DNA of 64,000 nucleotides, from assembly GCF_042652085.1 (NCBI RefSeq), contig NZ_JBHSJF010000005.1, positions 248,001 to 312,000 on the forward strand, written 5' to 3'. Positions 60,191 to 64,000 of this stretch are shown here, one piece after another. The translations under genes and the position numbers were made by a program. The stretch's first letter is position 1. Every line of letters starts with the position of its first letter. This DNA is from Flaviflagellibacter deserti. Its GTDB lineage: Bacteria > Pseudomonadota > Alphaproteobacteria > Rhizobiales > Methylopilaceae. The notes under the pieces are model-generated. The model saw only the letters and a list, made by a program, of their open reading frames with translations. It was not told where the DNA came from and searched no databases.

Positions 60191-60239
60191 TTTCGTTTTT
60201 ATTTTCGTTTTTTCGCTATTGCGCGCACTAAAAGGTTCG
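60191..60239. promoter_or_regulatory. candidate GlpR operator region of the glycerol operon
   Basis: Three TTTCG units at 60191-60195, 60203-60207 and 60211-60215 sit in a T-rich tract. TATTTTCGTT agrees with the known GlpR half-site pattern WATKYTCGWT, and a further GTTCGTTT lies near 60235. The site is between glpR and glpD, where GlpR would be expected to bind. Confidence 0.5.
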
Positions 60240-60301
60240 TTTAGCGTCATTCCTTAAGCGCGGTCGCGAAGAAGCCGTGCGACGATGAAGGGACGGACAG
60301 C

Positions 60302-61816
60302 GTGCCAAACGCGGCCTACGACATCGCGATCATTGGTGGCGGCATCAATGGCTGCGGCATCGCCCGCGACGCCGCCGGACGCGGTCTGTCGGTCTATCTC
60401 TGCGAGCAGAGCGACTTTGCCTCGGCAACCTCCTCGGCCTCGACAAAGCTCATCCACGGTGGCCTGCGTTATCTCGAATTCTATGAGTTCCGTCTCGTCC
60501 GCGAGGCGCTGATCGAGCGCGAGCGGCTGCTCCGCATCGCGCCGCACATCATCTGGCCACTACGGTTCGTCCTGCCCCATCATTCGGGACTTCGCCCGCG
60601 CTGGCTGCTTCGTCTCGGGCTATTCCTCTACGACAGCCTGGGCGGCCGGAAGATCCTGCCGGCCACGAAGACTTTGGACCTGCCGAAATCTCCCTACGGC
60701 GCTGCCCTGAAACCCGATTTCCGGACCGGCTTCGAATATTCCGACTGCTGGGTCGAGGACGCGCGTCTCGTCGTGCTCAATGCGATGGATGCGGCGGCGC
60801 GCGGAGCATCGGTCAATCCGCGGACGAAATGCGTCGCCGCCCGCCGCGACGGCGGCCTTTGGCGACTAGCGGTCGAGGGCCCGCACGGCAAGAGCGATAC
60901 GATCGTCGCCCGCACCCTCGTCAATGCCGCTGGCCCGTGGGTAGGCGAAGTCCTGAACGACCAGCTCCGCATGCCCACGCCCGCGCCGATCAGGCTGGTG
61001 AAGGGAAGCCATATCGTGGTGCGGAAGCTGTTCGACCACGACCACGCCTACATCTTCCAGAACGCCGACGGCCGGATCGTCTTCGCCATTCCCTATGAGC
61101 AGGATTTCACGCTGATCGGCACGACCGACCGCGATTTCCATAGCGATCCATCCAGGGTCTCGGCAAGCGAGGAAGAAGCCGATTACCTTTGCGCCTCGGC
61201 CTCCGCCTATTTCCGCGTTCCGGTCACCCGCGACCAGATCGTCTGGACCTATTCCGGCGTCCGCCCCCTCTATGACGACGGCGCGTCGAGTGCGCAGGAG
61301 GCAACGCGCGACTATGTTCTCGACCTCGTTGCCCCGGACGGCCAGGCTCCCCTTCTGACCGTGTTCGGTGGCAAGATCACAACCTATCGCCGCCTGGCAG
61401 AAGAGGTTCTTGAACGGCTTTCGAACCATCTCTCCCTCGGGAAGCCGTGGACCTCTACTGCTGCGCTGCCAGGCGGCGACTTTCCTTACGACGGCGCGGC
61501 CATGCTCGCCGCAAAACTCCGCGAGGAATTTCCTTTCCTCAGCGAGCGCCACGCCAGACGCCTCGTCCGCGCCTACGGCACTCGCGCGGAACTCATCATG
61601 AACGGCGCCCGCTGCGCCGAAGATCTCGGTCGCGTGTTCGGCCTGGACCTCACCGAAGCCGAGGTGACCTATCTTATGCAATATGAGTGGGCCCAGACGC
61701 CGGACGATGTCCTCTGGCGGCGTTCGAAGCTCGGGCTTCGCACCGGGGCCGACGACAAGGCCGCGCTCGAAGCGTTCATGAGAACCGGGCGCACCGCCGC
61801 CCATTCGGCAGCGTGA
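60302..61816 (+). CDS. glpD: glycerol-3-phosphate dehydrogenase (aerobic)
   Basis: A 504-residue FAD enzyme oxidising glycerol-3-phosphate to dihydroxyacetone phosphate and passing electrons to quinone at the inner membrane. The N-terminal dinucleotide fold is DIAIIGGGINGCGIARDAAG. KLIHGGLRYLEFYEFRLVRE, ALIERERLLRIAPHI and VNAAGPWVGEVLNDQLRMPT are the conserved GlpD segments, and the C-terminal region has LFGLDLTEAEVTYLMQ-like sequence. The start is GTG 60302. It leads the glp operon. Confidence 0.96.
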   Translation: MPNAAYDIAIIGGGINGCGIARDAAGRGLSVYLCEQSDFASATSSASTKLIHGGLRYLEFYEFRLVREALIERERLLRIAPHIIWPLRFVLPHHSGLRPRWLLRLGLFLYDSLGGRKILPATKTLDLPKSPYGAALKPDFRTGFEYSDCWVEDARLVVLNAMDAAARGASVNPRTKCVAARRDGGLWRLAVEGPHGKSDTIVARTLVNAAGPWVGEVLNDQLRMPTPAPIRLVKGSHIVVRKLFDHDHAYIFQNADGRIVFAIPYEQDFTLIGTTDRDFHSDPSRVSASEEEADYLCASASAYFRVPVTRDQIVWTYSGVRPLYDDGASSAQEATRDYVLDLVAPDGQAPLLTVFGGKITTYRRLAEEVLERLSNHLSLGKPWTSTAALPGGDFPYDGAAMLAAKLREEFPFLSERHARRLVRAYGTRAELIMNGARCAEDLGRVFGLDLTEAEVTYLMQYEWAQTPDDVLWRRSKLGLRTGADDKAALEAFMRTGRTAAHSAA

Positions 61817-61826
61817 GGGAGGAGCG

Positions 61827-62915
61827 ATGTCGCTGACCCTCGAAAACGTCTCGAAGATCGCGGGCCGCGCGACCCACATCGCCGACGTTTCGCTGCGTCT
61901 GGAGTCGGGCTCGCTCAACGTCCTGCTTGGCCCGACGCTTTCGGGCAAGACGACGCTCATGCGCATCATGGCCGGGCTTGAGCCGCCCAGCCGCGGCCGT
62001 GTCCTGTTCGACGGGATCGACGTCACCGGCGTGCCGGTCCGCGCTCGCAACGTCGCGATGGTCTACCAGCAATTCATCAACTACCCGACCTTGACCGTCT
62101 ACGAGAACATCGCCTCGCCGCTCCGCGTCTCCGGCGCGCCGAAGGACGAGATCGATCGTCGCGTCGAGGAAGCGGCGCATCTCCTGCGGCTCGAACCCAT
62201 GCTCGGTCGCACGCCGCTCGAGCTTTCCGGCGGCCAGCAGCAGCGCACCGCCCTCGCCCGTGCTCTGGTAAAGCGAGCGCCGCTCGTCCTCCTCGACGAG
62301 CCACTCGCCAATCTCGACTACAAGCTTCGCGAGGAACTGCGCGAGGAACTGCCGAAGATCTTCGCGGCGTCCGGCGCGATCCTCGTCTACGCGACGACCG
62401 AGCCGTCCGAAGCGCTGCTTCTCGGCGGCAACACGGCCACACTCGACCGCGGCCGCGTCACCCAGTTCGGCCCGACCATCGAGGTCTATCGCCGACCAGC
62501 CGATCGTATCACCGCGGAAGTCTTCTCCGATCCGCCGATGAACTTCGTCTCGGCCGAGATCAGAGGCGGCGTGGCCCGCCTCGCGGGAGACGTTTCCCTG
62601 CCCGCGAGCGGCCCGCTTGCCGATCTTCCCGATGGTCCCGTGACCTTGGGCTTCCGACCGAACCACCTGCATCTCGCTCGCGCCGAGGGCGATACGATCG
62701 CCATGCGCGGAATGGTCAGCGTGGTCGAGATCACCGGCTCGGAAAGCTTCGTCCACGTCCGGCAGGACGGCGCGGAATGGATCGCTCTGGCGCATGGGGT
62801 CCACGAACTCGCGCCCGGCGCGCCGATCGACGTCTATCTCGATCCCCGCAAGCTTTTCGTCTTCGACGCGGACGGCAGGCTCGTCGCCGCGCCCGACCGC
62901 GCGGCAGCGGCTTAG
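61827..62915 (+). CDS. glpS: glycerol ABC transporter ATP-binding protein GlpS
   Basis: A 362-residue ATPase of the sugar-type ABC importer group (with a C-terminal TOBE domain). Walker A is GPTLSGKTT at residues 35-43, the signature is LSGGQQQRTALARALV near 133 and Walker B is LVLLDEPLANLD near 152. The usual H-loop histidine is absent: the segment reads YATTEPSEA near residue 191. Rhizobial GlpSTPQUV transporters import glycerol. It follows glpD by 11 nt. GlpT supplies the complementary half-site. Confidence 0.88.
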   Translation: MSLTLENVSKIAGRATHIADVSLRLESGSLNVLLGPTLSGKTTLMRIMAGLEPPSRGRVLFDGIDVTGVPVRARNVAMVYQQFINYPTLTVYENIASPLRVSGAPKDEIDRRVEEAAHLLRLEPMLGRTPLELSGGQQQRTALARALVKRAPLVLLDEPLANLDYKLREELREELPKIFAASGAILVYATTEPSEALLLGGNTATLDRGRVTQFGPTIEVYRRPADRITAEVFSDPPMNFVSAEIRGGVARLAGDVSLPASGPLADLPDGPVTLGFRPNHLHLARAEGDTIAMRGMVSVVEITGSESFVHVRQDGAEWIALAHGVHELAPGAPIDVYLDPRKLFVFDADGRLVAAPDRAAAA

Positions 62916-62924
62916 GAGACGGAT

Positions 62925-64000
62925 ATGGCGGCCATCACTCTCGACCACCTCGCCCATTCCTACAAGGCACATCCAGAGGCGCCGTCCGACTACGCGCTCC
63001 GTCGCCTCGACATCACCTGGCGCGACGGCGGCGCATACGCCCTGCTCGGCCCGTCCGGCTGCGGGAAGACGACGCTGCTGAACATCATCTCGGGTCTCGT
63101 CACGCCGAGCGAAGGCAAGGTGCTGTTCGACGGCCGCGACGTGACGAATATCCCGACCGAGCAGCGTAACATCGCCCAGGTCTTCCAGTTCCCGGTCGTT
63201 TACGACACGGTCAGCGTCTACGACAATCTGGCTTTCCCGCTGCGCAATCGCGGCATCCGCCAGGCCGAGGTCGATCGCCGCGTCCGCGAGATCGCCGGCA
63301 TGCTGGACCTGAATGCCGATCTCGACCGCCGCGCCAGCCACCTCACCGCCGACGCCAAGCAGAAGATCTCGCTCGGACGCGGCCTCGTACGTGCCGACAC
63401 CGCCGCGATCCTGTTCGACGAGCCGCTGACCGTGATCGACCCGCAGCTCAAATGGGAGCTCCGCGCCCAGCTGAAGCAGCTTCATGCGCAGGTCGGCCGG
63501 ACGATGATCTACGTCACGCACGACCAGACAGAGGCGATGACCTTCGCCGACACGGTCGTCGTGATGTATGACGGCGCAGTCGTTCAGGTCGGCACGCCGG
63601 CCGAGCTCTTCACCAAGCCGGCCCACACATTCGTCGGCTATTTCATCGGCTCGCCGGGCATGAACGTGCTGCCGGCCAAGATCGAGGGCCGCACCGCCTA
63701 TGTCGGCGGCAGCCGCATCAACCTCTCGCGCGGCTATCCGCGCCTGGCGGAAGGCCAGAAGATCGAGATCGGCATCAGACCGGAGGACATCCGCCTCGCG
63801 CCAGGCGGCGACGGACTGCCGATCACGATCAACCGCGTCGACGATATCGGCCGCATCCGCATCGCCCGCGCGCAGCTCGCCGAGCACGCGCTCAACATCG
63901 TCGTGCCCGAAGAGGCCCGCATTCCCGGCGACGGCGTCCATGCCCAGCCGATTCCGGAGCGGGTTCACGTCTACGCCGATGGCCACCTCGTCGAGGGGGA
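62925..64000 (+). CDS. glpT: glycerol ABC transporter ATP-binding protein GlpT (partial at right edge)
   Basis: At least 358 codons, with no stop before the window ends, so the gene is nearly complete. Walker A is GPSGCGKTT at residues 42-50, Walker B ILFDEPLTVIDPQL, and the H-loop is intact as YVTHDQTEA near residue 197. The signature motif is degenerate: LTADAKQKISLGRGL near residue 140 replaces LSGGQ. The last part shows TOBE-like strands (IEIGIRPEDIRLAPGGDG). It should pair with GlpS, so only one of the two ATP sites of the dimer looks canonical. Confidence 0.87.
   Translation, partial: MAAITLDHLAHSYKAHPEAPSDYALRRLDITWRDGGAYALLGPSGCGKTTLLNIISGLVTPSEGKVLFDGRDVTNIPTEQRNIAQVFQFPVVYDTVSVYDNLAFPLRNRGIRQAEVDRRVREIAGMLDLNADLDRRASHLTADAKQKISLGRGLVRADTAAILFDEPLTVIDPQLKWELRAQLKQLHAQVGRTMIYVTHDQTEAMTFADTVVVMYDGAVVQVGTPAELFTKPAHTFVGYFIGSPGMNVLPAKIEGRTAYVGGSRINLSRGYPRLAEGQKIEIGIRPEDIRLAPGGDGLPITINRVDDIGRIRIARAQLAEHALNIVVPEEARIPGDGVHAQPIPERVHVYADGHLVEG

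Noticed and set aside
61776..63986. 736-residue minus-strand open frame opposite glpD-end, glpS and glpT
   Set aside because: It runs antisense to three genes with strong motifs and is rich in Arg/Ala/Asp with no recognisable domain, a normal consequence of high GC content.

Overview
The window is GC-rich, densely coded DNA from an alphaproteobacterium, most likely a member of the Hyphomicrobiales (Rhizobiales). The evidence is gene content and order: an lptC-lptA-lptB-rpoN-ptsN block, a DUF1150/Hsp20 pair next to hrcA, an HWE-type histidine kinase, a Ku/LigD end-joining cluster, and a glycerol operon with rhizobial-type GlpS/GlpT ABC ATPases. I cannot fix the genus from the sequence alone. 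Many genes overlap by ATGA, GTGA or TTGA junctions. Long open frames opposite real genes are common and are side effects of the high GC content.

Layout: 1-4194 (minus) holds alpha-glucan/trehalose metabolism (glgX, treZ, start of malQ), followed by a GT4 glycosyltransferase. 5788-8853 (plus) holds an ABC exporter and a membrane diguanylate cyclase. 8813-13733 (minus) is an end-joining repair cluster, ku - MerR/TPR protein - ligD. 13986-18126 holds csbD, an epimerase-like protein, a glutathione transferase, uppP, a cupin and an NDUFA9-like protein. A tRNA-Leu(CAG) at 18232-18318 is followed by an accessory stretch (about 18354-23570): a peptidoglycan-hydrolase-like TIGR02594 protein, a Tat-exported astacin-like protease, a membrane-embedded spermidine-synthase-like protein, and a small gene beside a frameshifted one.

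23808-35976 returns to core genes: pyrC, mntH with a candidate manganese-responsive operator, a c-type cytochrome, rnd, the LPS-export genes lptC/A/B, rpoN, ptsN, a response regulator, an HWE kinase and a DUF2934 protein. 36001-37350 is a divergent TetR/glutathione-transferase pair with two matching operator palindromes. 37513-39969 is an isolated AT-rich SIR2/P-loop gene that looks like an antiphage defence protein. It is followed by a GNAT gene and about 0.9 kb of palindromic mosaic repeats.

41909-64000 is core again: rph-rdgB-hemW; a penicillin-binding-protein activator divergent from rsmI-yraN-gshB; comM-like yifB, mutS, glnD, a GNAT and a TAXI binding protein; hrcA facing DUF1150/hsp20; then glpR and the glycerol operon glpD-glpS-glpT, which runs off the right edge. 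In that operon GlpS and GlpT each lack a different ATPase motif, so together they predict one working and one degenerate ATP site.

The most promising material for new biology is the SIR2-P-loop gene, the tRNA-Leu-adjacent hydrolase/protease stretch, and the MerR/TPR protein inside the end-joining cluster. I found no CRISPR array, integrase, transposase or rRNA gene.
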